In this document: positions 1 to 7,584 of the stretch, one piece after another
How positions within the stretch are numbered: position 1 is the stretch's first letter
Layout: every line of letters starts with the position of its first letter
Source: Actinomycetes bacterium
Lineage (GTDB): Bacteria > Actinomycetota > Acidimicrobiia > Acidimicrobiales > JAJYXR01
Reading direction: 5' to 3'
Assembly: GCA_021801795.1 (NCBI GenBank)
Contig: JAJYXR010000006.1
Coordinates: forward strand, 1-64,000
DNA length: 64,000 nt
Position numbers and translations under genes: made by a program
The notes under the pieces: model-generated
The model's database searches: none
The model's input: only the letters and a program-made list of their open reading frames with translations
Told to the model about the DNA's origin: nothing

Positions 1-210
1 CTTGGCTCGCCCTTGGACGAGCGCCGCCTTGAGGAGCATCTCGAACGCGTGCTGAAGATGGAGAAGTACGACGGTAGGTCGGCCGTCATCGCGGGGGCTG
101 TTGAAGGCGGTCATCGCCGTGCGCATGGAGGACAGCGCCTTGCCTTGCAGCATCTTGGCGGTGGATCTCATGCCCACCATGATGCGCCACGCGGGCCGTT
201 CCATGCTCAT
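1..210 (-). CDS. DUF3644 protein, N-terminal fragment (runs off left edge)
   Basis: The first 70 codons of a gene read leftwards out of the window. The start ATG at 208-210 is preceded by GGCGGAG, a plausible ribosome site. The stretch RPTVVLLHLQHAFEMLLKAA and the preceding FNSPRDDG resemble the N-terminus of DUF3644 proteins (helical, HEPN-like, often found in accessory or defence-associated loci); this is recognition from memory of the family. Function is unknown. Only the start is visible, so length, C-terminal domain and integrity cannot be judged. Its neighbours, an atypical trpS and a SIR2-like gene, fit an accessory block. Confidence 0.6.
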   Translation of the reverse strand, partial: MSMERPAWRIMVGMRSTAKMLQGKALSSMRTAMTAFNSPRDDGRPTVVLLHLQHAFEMLLKAALVQGRAK

Positions 211-731
211 CACTCCGCCAGACCTGCTGCGCATGTTCGGGGATCTCGCCCCATTCCTTTACCAGCACCTATGAGATTCCCAATCCCGTGCACCCGCCCA
301 CACCCAGAAAGCCGGCCCCATCGGGGCCTCCGACTGGTCCGGCCAGTCCCTTGCTCGGTCACGACGGCAGGCACAAACGTCACGCACACCCATGTCTCCA
401 GCGGGGTCATCCACGTGTACGAACTCGCCGCCTGATACTTCACCCCCGTCTGCCCTCACGACAAGGCCATCTGGAATGAGCACCACAGTTGAGTACCACA
501 GTGCTGCAGCGCTGGTGGCACAGCGTATTCCGTTGAAGGATGTGCACTCGCGACGTTCGTACCAGTGTGATGCACCCATTCCTCTCACACCGCGAGACTC
601 TGGCGCCGAGGCCAACGCGTGAATACTTGGCCCTGTGGCCTTGCCGCTTCGATCGTTGCTTGTCAAGCTGGCGCTCGGGCAGTTGGACCCTTCGAACGCC
701 AGTGGTAGTTTCGGGGCGATGATCCGAACGA
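211..731. other. Intergenic stretch, no supported gene
   Basis: About 520 bases between the DUF3644 start and the trpS leader. Open frames exist on both strands, including a 159-codon minus-strand frame at 259-738, but none has a convincing ribosome site or recognisable domain, and base use is more even than in the real genes of the window. It may hold decayed coding sequence. Confidence 0.4.
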
Positions 732-807
732 GTTGCACGTGCTGGTGGCGGCCGCGCTAGGGCGGCCGTCTGCTTGTCGTGCAACGGACCGCCTCCGGGC
801 GGTCCGT
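732..807 (+). promoter_or_regulatory. Structured trpS leader, two competing hairpins
   Basis: A composite stem is visible: GTTGCACG (732-739) pairs with CGTGCAAC (778-785), enclosing an inner stem GCGGCCGC (748-755) with GCGGCCG (762-768). It is followed by a perfect 10-bp hairpin, ACGGACCGCC (784-793), loop TCCG, GGCGGTCCGT (798-807). The two structures share bases 784-785, so the full forms cannot coexist. CCTCC at 792-796, spanning the 3' end of the second stem and its loop, could pair with the AGGAGG ribosome site at 849-854. I see no T-box core sequence. A role in controlling trpS translation is inference. Confidence 0.45.
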
Positions 808-862
808 CTCGCGTCGAAGCGCACGTCCCGCTTGGAGGCCCGAGCTCCAGGAGGTACCTGCG

Positions 863-1936
863 TTGTCCACTCCCGCCACCACCACGCCGTCGCATGTCAC
901 TGGAGCCGAGCGAAGCGCCCACCTCGAACGGGCGATCGAAGCGTCTCCTGGTGCGTTTCGGGCCCTGACCGGCGACCGACCTACGGGGCCGCTGCACGTC
1001 GGTCACCTCTTCGGCACGCTCGCGAACCGGGTCCGTCTCCAGAACCTCGGTGTCGAGGTGCTGGTCCTCATCGCGGACTACCAGACCATCACCGACCGCG
1101 ACGCGCCTGGCAGCCTGCGCGCTGACGTGCTCGGCCAGGTCGCCGACTACTTGGCGGTGGGCATCGACCCGGAGCGCTCCACCATGTTCGCCCACAGCCA
1201 GGTCGAGGCTCTCAACCAGCTCCTTTTGCCGTTTCTCAGCCTGGTGAGCGTGGCCGAGCTGTCACGCAACCCGACGGTCAAAGACGAGTTCGCCACGAGC
1301 GGCGCCTCCTCGATGCGCGCGCTGATGTTCACCTACCCGGTGCACCAAGCCGCCGACATCCTCTTCTGCCACGCCAACGTCGTGCCCGTCGGCAAGGACC
1401 AACTGCCCCACCTGGAGCTGACCAGGACTATCGCCCGGCGCTTCAACGACCGGTACTCACCCGAAGGGAGCTACTTCTGCGAACCCGACGCCCTGTTGAG
1501 TGCAGCACCGCTGCTGCTCGGCGTCGACGGCACCAAGATGTCCAAGAGCCGGGGCAACGCCATCCCGCTCTGCGCCACCGAGGACGACACCGCCCGGCTC
1601 ATCCGTGGAGCCAAGACCGATCCGGAGCGCCGGATCACCTACGAGCCGGACCGGCGCCCCGAAGTCGCCAACCTGGTGCTCCTCGCCGCCCTGTGCACCG
1701 GCGAGGACCCGGTCACAGTTGCCGAGCAGGTGGGCGACGGCGGTGCTGGCGGACTCAAGCGGCTCGTCACCGACGCTCTCAACGAGCGACTTCGACCGAT
1801 CCGGCTGGCCCGAGCCGAGCTCGTCAAGGACCAGCGCTACCTCGGAGAGGTCCTCTCCGCCGGAACCGATCGTGCCCGGGAGATCGCCGAGCGCACCCTG
1901 GACGAGGTGCGCCGGCTCATGCACAACGTCTACTGA
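863..1936 (+). CDS. trpS: Tryptophanyl-tRNA synthetase, atypical class
   Basis: A class I aminoacyl-tRNA synthetase charging tRNA-Trp, 357 aa. The start chosen is TTG at 863, with a perfect AGGAGG eight bases upstream; the frame is open further 5' but without a ribosome site. Visible are the first signature TGDRPTGPLHVGHLFG, VPVGKDQLPHLELTR, and the second signature GTKMSKSRGN. Housekeeping bacterial TrpRS usually carries an IGN-type version of the first signature; here it is HVGH with the TGDRPTG lead-in, as in the auxiliary TrpRS group that in some actinomycetes accompanies resistance to Trp-analogue antibiotics (family knowledge). Whether this is the only TrpRS of the cell cannot be seen here. 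It lies between DUF3644 and SIR2-like genes. Confidence 0.9.
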   Translation: MSTPATTTPSHVTGAERSAHLERAIEASPGAFRALTGDRPTGPLHVGHLFGTLANRVRLQNLGVEVLVLIADYQTITDRDAPGSLRADVLGQVADYLAVGIDPERSTMFAHSQVEALNQLLLPFLSLVSVAELSRNPTVKDEFATSGASSMRALMFTYPVHQAADILFCHANVVPVGKDQLPHLELTRTIARRFNDRYSPEGSYFCEPDALLSAAPLLLGVDGTKMSKSRGNAIPLCATEDDTARLIRGAKTDPERRITYEPDRRPEVANLVLLAALCTGEDPVTVAEQVGDGGAGGLKRLVTDALNERLRPIRLARAELVKDQRYLGEVLSAGTDRAREIAERTLDEVRRLMHNVY

Positions 1937-2188
1937 GCCGTCCCCAACGAGTCGCCAACCAGCAAAGGCCAGTGCAGCTCAACGCAGGTGCGCCACCGCA
2001 TGTCGTGCCGTAACCGTGCGGCACTGACCGCCACGCTCGAACGATGCCCCCGGATTGCAACGCCACCTGCTTCGAGCGGCACCAGGAGCGTCGAATGCAC
2101 GCCCAGAGCGCCCGACGCGATGCCGCGGCAGCGCCCCGAGGATCACTTTCGGGCGCGGTCCCGTCGAGATTTTGTTGATCAGTGCAGT

Positions 2189-2321
2189 GCATACGCATGC
2201 CCTGTGCATGCACACGCAGCGGCGCCACGGCGGCCCACCTCCAACCAGCCCGCCAGCTCGAACCCGCAGCTCACCGGCCACATCTCGCCGTGCACGCCCT
2301 GCATACGCATGCGTACGCAGG
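2189..2321. repeat. GCATACGCATG repeats and 24-bp palindrome
   Basis: GCATACGCATG occurs at 2189-2199 and 2301-2311. The second copy is the centre of a 24-bp near-perfect palindrome (2298-2321), arms CCTGCATACGCA and TGCGTACGCAGG, one mismatched pair. This could be a protein-binding site; no function can be assigned. Confidence 0.5.
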
Positions 2322-2384
2322 ACTGATAAGGCCCCGAGAAATCCACCCGAGAAACTCGCATCTCCGACGAGCCTGAGAACGAGA

Positions 2385-2439
2385 AACCGCTGGTCAGGCG
2401 CCTTCACCCCTGCACGAGGTGCGCGCCTAACCAGCGGTT
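2385..2439. terminator. Long inverted repeat between convergent genes
   Basis: AACCGCTGGTCAGGCGC (2385-2401) and GCGCCTAACCAGCGGTT (2423-2439) are inverted copies with one mismatch and a 21-base loop. The position between trpS and the opposing SIR2-like gene suits a bidirectional terminator, but there is no T-run. A recombination or integration relic is an alternative. Confidence 0.35.
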
Positions 2440-2544
2440 CGATGGTGGCGGGGGTGCCAACTGAACTTCCGACTGCGGAGTTACGAGCCGGATAACTGCC
2501 CAGGGCCCTCGCCAGCTTGCTGGTTCAAGCGGACGTCATCGTCA

Positions 2545-3516
2545 TCACGCGCACCCAGACGGCTCACTCCCGGCGCTTTGCAACCCGTCGCAGAAGTGGT
2601 CAAGCGAGTCGATCCACTCGACGTCGATGTCCGCGCCGGCAAGTGCTCGAAACCGTTCGCCGACGATCTCGTTGGGATCCACAATGCGAATCCTCCGAAG
2701 TGCCCCTGCGGCTGACGTCGACAGCAGACCTGCGATTGCCGTGTCATAAGGCGGTGCGCTGTACCCGACGACTACCCACTCCTCCGCCGTCGTGAGAAGC
2801 GATCGCGCCTCGCTCCATACCGCGCTCAGTGCGGTCGGTATCGCCTTCTCAGGTGCAGGAGCGACGATGTAGCTGACATCGTGCGAGCGATACGCCGGGC
2901 GACAATCAGCGAGCACCATGACGCCCGATGCTGACAGATACCAGTTCAGCGATCCATGCAGTTTGCAGAGTGGGACGCTTCCGGTGATATCGATCCACTT
3001 GCGTCGTACCGAGAAGGTGGACGCTCCTAGAACGCGGCCGCCACCGATACCGGCGTAGAAGAACCCTGGCCTCGTTGGACGCTTCATCAGCCGATGTCGA
3101 AGCGTTCGCTCGGCGAGGAGGTCGTAGTTCGTCGTAACGACGCCGACGAGTTCGTACTTGTGCAAGACCGCCCCGATGAACCGGTGATGCATCGCAGCCG
3201 GCGACGGCTTGTCGAGCCGTTCCCCATACCGCAGCTCGTTGGCGAGCCGCACCTGATCGGGCTCAGCAAGACGGGCCCCGACGTACCGGACGACGTACGG
3301 CCAGAGGGAGGTGCCCACCATGGCGGACAGGAACTCCTCGGCAAACGCGCTGGTGTTCTGACCGCGCCACCGCCGCCACTCTTCGTGAACCCGAGCATGA
3401 AGCCGCTCGGCTTCTGCGGAGGCTGCAAACGGCACGTCCTCAAACAGTTCGCCGACGAGTGGTCGGCCCGCCACCCGTGACCAACCAGCACCGAGCATCA
3501 CCACCGCCTTCGTCAC
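2545..3516 (-). CDS. SIR2-like domain protein
   Basis: A 323-aa protein with the sirtuin-like Rossmann signatures in order: MLGAGWSR (7-14, NAD-binding GAG), VVTTNYDLL (126-134) and CKLHGSLNWY (184-193). Homologues of this SIR2_2-like type in bacteria frequently serve as NAD-consuming effectors of anti-phage systems (established for the wider family, not shown for this protein). The start is GTG at 3514-3516; no strong ribosome site is seen. No partner effector or sensor gene is adjacent, though the DUF3644 gene lies 2.3 kb away and GTAGGGC boxes sit directly upstream. A housekeeping deacylase is less likely, since the zinc-ribbon cysteines of true sirtuins are not visible. Confidence 0.75.
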   Translation of the reverse strand: MTKAVVMLGAGWSRVAGRPLVGELFEDVPFAASAEAERLHARVHEEWRRWRGQNTSAFAEEFLSAMVGTSLWPYVVRYVGARLAEPDQVRLANELRYGERLDKPSPAAMHHRFIGAVLHKYELVGVVTTNYDLLAERTLRHRLMKRPTRPGFFYAGIGGGRVLGASTFSVRRKWIDITGSVPLCKLHGSLNWYLSASGVMVLADCRPAYRSHDVSYIVAPAPEKAIPTALSAVWSEARSLLTTAEEWVVVGYSAPPYDTAIAGLLSTSAAGALRRIRIVDPNEIVGERFRALAGADIDVEWIDSLDHFCDGLQSAGSEPSGCA

Positions 3517-3846
3517 CTGGCGAACCGCCCGTGCCGACGGGGCTCCGGAGTCTGTCCGGCGCCGGCCTCGGGCGCCTTCGTTGAGTAGGGCACTGCCCTA
3601 CGCTGCGGTAGGGCTGCGTAGGGCAAACCGGGCCACAAGACGCGCCTTCGAGACCGCCCGTCGCGAACCCCCAGCGTGCGGCCGGTGTGGCGGCCGCATC
3701 TCGTGCGTAGGGCTGCGTAGGGCAGGGTGATCATTCACCCCTAATCAGGTCGACAAACCCTGTGGACAACCCCGTGGGAATACCACGGAACAGCATGAAA
3801 GCCCAGGACAGTCAGCCCGAAAGGCGCGAAGATCCAAAACACAGGG
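3517..3846. other. Intergenic stretch upstream of SIR2-like gene
   Basis: About 330 bases between the SIR2-like start and the 3' end of tRNA-Ala. They hold the GTAGGGC array and, at 3772-3788, a short hairpin CCGTGG/CCACGG that could end the tRNA transcript. No coding sequence is supported. Confidence 0.45.
3585..3740. promoter_or_regulatory. GTAGGGC iterons upstream of SIR2-like gene
   Basis: GTAGGGC(A) occurs at 3585-3592, inverted at 3594-3601 (together a 17-base palindrome), then at 3608-3614, 3618-3625, 3707-3713 and 3717-3724. The pairs at 3608-3625 and 3707-3724 are an exact 18-bp direct repeat 99 bases apart. A separate 6-bp inverted repeat GGGTGA/TCACCC (3725-3740) follows. The cluster lies 70-220 bases upstream of the SIR2-like start, where a promoter is expected. 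An operator or replication-like iteron array are both possible. Confidence 0.5.
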
Positions 3847-3919
3847 TGGAGGTGAGCGGACTCGAACCGCCGACTTCTACGTTGCGAACGTAGCGCTCTA
3901 CCAGCTGAGCTACACCCCC
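3847..3919 (-). tRNA. tRNA-Ala (anticodon CGC)
   Basis: A 73-nt cloverleaf read on the minus strand: acceptor GGGGGTG pairs with CACCTCC including the G3-U70 wobble that marks alanine tRNAs; D arm GCTC..GAGC; anticodon stem CTACG/CGTAG around loop TTCGCAA, giving anticodon CGC for codon GCG; T arm with loop TTCGAGT. The discriminator is A. CCA is not encoded; the genome continues CCC. The island-like region lies on the 3' side of this tRNA, the usual side for integration. Confidence 0.95.
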
Positions 3920-3961
3920 GGCAGCCCCAACGATAGCGCCACGCCAACGGCGTCCGCGCGC

Positions 3962-4666
3962 TCAGCGCACGGCGACTCGCTGCTCGCCATCCGCGTCAAA
4001 CGCGTCGTCGGCGAGCTCGTCGTCACTCCAGGCGGGTATGTAGCGGAGCTTCGTCTGGCGATCCTGGGCAACGCTGCGCATGTAGACGAGAAGCCCGACA
4101 TATCCGACCAGCGCGATCCCAGAGATGTAGGTAATGACGAGCAAGGCCCCGAGCGGCGGTATCAGGCCGAGCAGCCCGCTGGCACCGAAGGTGACCAGGA
4201 TGCCGAGGAGCAGGTTCCTCCGGTTCCTGCAGGCCTCCGGACGGAAGTAGGGATCCGGGCGCCGAGTCCGCACAGCCCGCAGTGAGGGACGGTCTGGGTG
4301 GGAGGCGGCTGCCACGAATGGCCTACGGGCGCCAGAGGGGCTTACCAGGGTGAGTCCGCTCCGGGGTGGCAGGAGAGGCTCGCCGCTGCCCCCAGACCGC
4401 TCCCCGGTAACCACGGAGCCGTCGGCGGCGGCCGGACCACCTGGGACACCACTGCCCCCAGACCTGTCGAGGCTGAAGGGGCGCGACCGGAGGCTGTGGG
4501 CGGGCGCTACCACCATGGGACCCGTGCGCTGGAGGATGCGCAGCTGGCGGTGGAAGGCGCCGATGGAGTCCCCGGCTCTCCGCTCCGCCCGCCGCCGGAG
4601 AATCCCCGGCCCCAGTACCGCTGCCCATACCAGTGCGAGAATCAGCAGAATCACGATCGTAAGCAC
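3962..4666 (-). CDS. Membrane protein of unknown function
   Basis: A 234-aa protein with one N-terminal membrane helix (about 2-20, ending in the basic GILRRRAERR), a long low-complexity Gly/Pro/Ser-rich cytoplasmic-type middle, two adjacent helices near 152-194, and an acidic tail. I recognise no family. GTG at 4664-4666 has GAGGA immediately in front, too close; an in-frame GTG four codons in (4654) sits at better spacing and may be the true start. It lies immediately upstream of the tRNA-Ala on the same strand. Confidence 0.65.
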   Translation of the reverse strand: MLTIVILLILALVWAAVLGPGILRRRAERRAGDSIGAFHRQLRILQRTGPMVVAPAHSLRSRPFSLDRSGGSGVPGGPAAADGSVVTGERSGGSGEPLLPPRSGLTLVSPSGARRPFVAAASHPDRPSLRAVRTRRPDPYFRPEACRNRRNLLLGILVTFGASGLLGLIPPLGALLVITYISGIALVGYVGLLVYMRSVAQDRQTKLRYIPAWSDDELADDAFDADGEQRVAVR

Positions 4667-5003
4667 TCCTCGACCTACCTTCCGATGCCATGGACCCTAC
4701 CTAAGAGTCCGTCACGATTGGTGGATGGTCGGGAACCGTCCGTGCCCCCGTTGTTCCCTGGGTTGCCCTAGGTGTCTAGCCAAACGCACCGCCTCGTGCA
4801 AACGGCTTAGCTGTCCCAGGTGAGAGCCTCGCGGGATCAGTCAGGCTCGCGCTCGGTCGGGAGCAATGCACACAGGGGCCCCGACAGGCCGCGGCCTCAG
4901 CGTTCCTTACCCCCGGCTCGAGTGGCGAGCGCGCCGGGGACACATGGGCAGGATCGCATGCCTGGCACCACCGGCCCGGTGACGGGCGCTCGAGCGTGCC
5001 GGC
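4667..5003. other. Intergenic stretch, nothing recognised
   Basis: About 340 bases between the ABC ATPase gene's end and the membrane protein's start. It must contain that protein's promoter if it is not transcribed from upstream, but I see no clear -35/-10 pair, and none of the small RNAs I looked for (SRP RNA, riboswitch cores) is recognisable. Confidence 0.4.
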
Positions 5004-5837
5004 TCACCGGCTGGTAGCGACCGCCGACCAGCGCCCCTGGTGGCGTCCTACCCTCAGGGGGATCCCGAAGCACTCCGAAAGGCCATCGCTGGTAAGGACA
5101 TCCTGGATAGGACCGCTTCTCAGGATGCGGCCATGCCCCATGAGCAGGGCATGGCTGATGCCGAGAGGTATCTCCTCGAGGTGATGGGTGACCATGACCA
5201 GCGGGGGGGCCCCGGGGTCGGCTGCGATAGCGCCGATGCCTTCGAGGAAGCGCTCACGCGCCCCCAGATCCAACCCGCCAGCCGGCTCGTCGAGCAGCAC
5301 GAGCTCGGGGTCGCCCATAAGCGATCGCGCCAGGAGCACCTGCTGGCGCTCGCCTTCGGAGAGAACCCCGAAGGCATGTCCAGAACGGGTCCCCAGGCCA
5401 ACGCGTTCGAGCAGCGCTGCGGCGCGCTGGTGGTCCTCGTCGCCATAGCTGTGCCAGCAGGGCTCCAGCGCCGCGTTCAGCCCCGTCACCACCACGTCGT
5501 GGGCACTGAGAGTCGGGCGCAGCTCCCTCGCCACGGACTGGCTGACCAGCGGGACGCGCCGCCTCAGCTCGCGGGCATCGACGGCCCCGTAGCGCTCGCC
5601 CAGGACCTCCACGAGGCCACGGGTCGGGAACAGCCTCATGCCGAGCACTCTGAGCAGTGTCGTCTTGCCCGATCCGTTGGGTCCGAGCACCACCCAGCGC
5701 TCGCTGGGGTGGATCACCCAGTGAACACCGTCTAGGACAGCGGTGTCCCCACGCTGCACGCCCAGCCCCTCGAGGCGCGCCACGGCGGGGTCGCCCGCTG
5801 CAGTCCCCTGCTCGACGCCGGGTGTTGCCTCACTCAC
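5004..5837 (-). CDS. ABC transporter ATP-binding protein
   Basis: A 277-aa ABC ATPase: Walker A GPNGSGKTT, signature LSEGERQQ (variant of LSGGQ), Walker B LVLLDEPAGGLDL, switch His in VTHHLEE. The start is the GTG at 5835-5837, which overlaps the stop of the upstream DUF4328 gene (GTGA), implying translational coupling; the frame is open further 5' but that extension lies inside the neighbour. The permease is not obvious: the coupled DUF2510/DUF4328 membrane protein could be a partner, but this is inference. Substrate unknown; single-gene ATPases of this shape also act with distant permeases. Confidence 0.85.
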   Translation of the reverse strand: MSEATPGVEQGTAAGDPAVARLEGLGVQRGDTAVLDGVHWVIHPSERWVVLGPNGSGKTTLLRVLGMRLFPTRGLVEVLGERYGAVDARELRRRVPLVSQSVARELRPTLSAHDVVVTGLNAALEPCWHSYGDEDHQRAAALLERVGLGTRSGHAFGVLSEGERQQVLLARSLMGDPELVLLDEPAGGLDLGARERFLEGIGAIAADPGAPPLVMVTHHLEEIPLGISHALLMGHGRILRSGPIQDVLTSDGLSECFGIPLRVGRHQGRWSAVATSR

Positions 5838-6658
5838 GGACGCCCGCCACCGGTAATCGCCGCGGTAGCGACCTCGTGGCATTCGGCCACACCGGCCACC
5901 ACCCTTGCTCCGAGCACACCTTCGATCACTGCCGGCGGCAGGGCGACCATCACCAGCACCATACCCAGCGGCCACATGAGCCCTGCGATCGCGCCCACCA
6001 TTCCGGCGCCGACGCCGCCGAGAACGTAGAGGATCCACCACCCGAGCACGGGATGTCTGGCACCCTCCCCCGGTGGCAGGCAGTCACGTATCACCCAGTA
6101 GGGAAACCAGATGCTCACTACCGGGACCAGCCAGCCTGCCACGGCCCACACTGGGGACAGCCGTGCCGGGTAACCCAGGTTGCGCGCGTGCTCCGCCGCG
6201 GCGTGGCTCCACATGATCAGCACGACCAGGACCGCCAGCATCACGAGGCCCAGAAGGTCACTGGCGAGCCCGGCATAGAAGAACATACGCGAGGCTGATC
6301 CGGAAAGGTCGGGGAGGCCGTAGGTGCCGTGAGGGCCTGGCCGGTGGTGGAGGACCCGCAGCACCACGTGCCCGAAGTCCTGGACCATCACATGCACCAT
6401 CAGGGCGAAGACCACCAGCGCGAGGACCTGGACCATGGGAGACACCCATACCGCAGCGCGGGCCCATGGGACGAGCCTGCGCTCCCGCTGCATGGCCACC
6501 AGCGGATCGAGCCGCGCCGGGAGGCCGACGGGGACGCCTGGAGGAAACCCGGAGGTCCCCGAGAGCTCGGGACGCCACCCATAGCCGTCCCACCAGCACC
6601 ACTCGCCTGGCCTCCGGGGATCCGCGTACCATCCAGCCGGAGGCTGGACACCGCTCAC
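5834..6658 (-). CDS. DUF2510-DUF4328 membrane protein
   Basis: A 274-aa protein starting at GTG 6656-6658. Residues 5-32 (PPAGWYADPRRPGEWCWWDG and following) form the short tryptophan-rich DUF2510 motif found at the N-termini of many actinobacterial membrane proteins. The rest has about five hydrophobic helices (around 70-95, 130-150, 175-200, 215-250), matching DUF4328. Function is unknown. Its stop overlaps the start of the downstream ABC ATPase gene, so the two are probably made together. Confidence 0.75.
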   Translation of the reverse strand: MSGVQPPAGWYADPRRPGEWCWWDGYGWRPELSGTSGFPPGVPVGLPARLDPLVAMQRERRLVPWARAAVWVSPMVQVLALVVFALMVHVMVQDFGHVVLRVLHHRPGPHGTYGLPDLSGSASRMFFYAGLASDLLGLVMLAVLVVLIMWSHAAAEHARNLGYPARLSPVWAVAGWLVPVVSIWFPYWVIRDCLPPGEGARHPVLGWWILYVLGGVGAGMVGAIAGLMWPLGMVLVMVALPPAVIEGVLGARVVAGVAECHEVATAAITGGGRP

Positions 6659-6704
6659 GCCAAATGGCTACCACACCTGAGGCGCCTGGCGGCGCACGGA
6701 GAGC

Positions 6705-7454
6705 TCAGAGGTGCAGACCGCACTCGAGCTTGCCGGTGCCGGCCCACCGACCGGACCTGGGGTCTTCCCCCGGGGCGACCGGCCGGGTAGTCGGAGCACA
6801 GCCGATCGAGCGATACCCGAGTGCCATGAGCGGATGGGTGGGCAGGTGATGGTCGCGCTCGTAACAGGCCACGTCCTCGTCGGTCCAGGTGGCCATGGGG
6901 TTCAGCTTGATCATCCCGCGAGCCTCGTCGAAGGAGATCACGGGAGCCTGAGCGCGCGTCGGCGCGTCGACCCGCTTCAGACCGGTGAGCCACGCCTGCC
7001 TGCCGACCAGTGCCCTGCCCAGAGGCTCCACCTTTCGCAGCTCGCAGCATCTGTCGCTGCCACAGGGCCAGCCGTCGGCCTCTTCGGAGGGCTCCACTAC
7101 CCTGAGGGCCAGGTCGTAACGAGCTCTCACGGTCTCCACATAGGCGAGGGTCTCGGGAAAGTGTGCCCCGGTGTCGAGGAAGACGACGTCTATGCCGGGG
7201 TCCACCTTGGTGGCGATGTCTATGAGGACGCAGTCCTGGAAGGAGCAGGCCAGTGACACTCCCGGGCCGAAGCGATCCACGGCCCAGCCGACCACCTTCC
7301 CAGCCGGGGCGTGCTCGAGCTCCCCTGCCAGGGTCCCCATCTCCTCGAGCGTCGTAGCCAGCACATCAGCAACCAGGGGCTCCTCTGCTCTTCCAGGGGA
7401 CGGCACCGTCGTGCCCGGCACCGCCAGGTCTCGGTCGCGTTCGCTCTTGGCCAT
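6705..7454 (-). CDS. cysH: Phospho/adenylyl-sulfate reductase
   Basis: Reduces activated sulfate (APS or PAPS) to sulfite in assimilatory sulfate reduction; 249 aa. The start ATG at 7452-7454 has GGGAGGA nine bases upstream; an open 5' extension lacks that. Visible: the substrate-binding region SLACSFQDC (67-75), the CC pair at 136-137 in CCELRKVEPL, GCAPTTRPV (218-226) and the catalytic cysteine in ECGLH (C245). The Cys-Cys pair normally goes with a 4Fe-4S cluster held by CC plus a later CxxC; here the second motif reads C219-A-P-T222, so the fourth ligand is threonine. Divergent from cysDN, so part of one sulfur locus. Confidence 0.9.
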   Translation of the reverse strand: MAKSERDRDLAVPGTTVPSPGRAEEPLVADVLATTLEEMGTLAGELEHAPAGKVVGWAVDRFGPGVSLACSFQDCVLIDIATKVDPGIDVVFLDTGAHFPETLAYVETVRARYDLALRVVEPSEEADGWPCGSDRCCELRKVEPLGRALVGRQAWLTGLKRVDAPTRAQAPVISFDEARGMIKLNPMATWTDEDVACYERDHHLPTHPLMALGYRSIGCAPTTRPVAPGEDPRSGRWAGTGKLECGLHL

Positions 7455-7526
7455 GCCTGCAAGTCCTCCCATCGACCCGGCCGCCAGTCGAGGAAACCCC
7501 GCAGGTTGGCAGCTGACTCTGATATA

Positions 7527-7552
7527 GTTTAGTATTCCGATCAGGTTTAGTA
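7527..7552. promoter_or_regulatory. Direct repeats in cysH/cysD divergent promoter region
   Basis: The 130-base gap between the divergent cysH and cysD is locally AT-rich and holds GTTTAGTA twice, at 7527-7534 and 7545-7552, 18 bases start to start. Such a site could let one regulator control both directions of the sulfate-assimilation locus. The regulator is not in the window; no riboswitch is seen. Confidence 0.45.
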
Positions 7553-7584
7553 ACTATTCTAGCAACGCAGCCAGGAGACGCCAG

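Larger units (their letters stand above)
1937..2544. other. Intergenic stretch between trpS and SIR2-like gene
   Basis: About 600 bases with no supported gene between the convergent trpS and SIR2-like genes. It contains a repeated 11-mer GCATACGCATG, a 24-bp near-palindrome and a long inverted repeat (separate entries). Several short frames on both strands lack ribosome sites and known motifs. Confidence 0.45.

Noticed and set aside
259-738. 159-codon minus-strand frame between DUF3644 and trpS
   Set aside because: Plausible position, but no ribosome site, no domain and weak codon bias; possible relic only.
732-862. T-box riboswitch upstream of trpS
   Set aside because: Hairpins exist but the conserved antiterminator core and specifier-loop elements are not visible.
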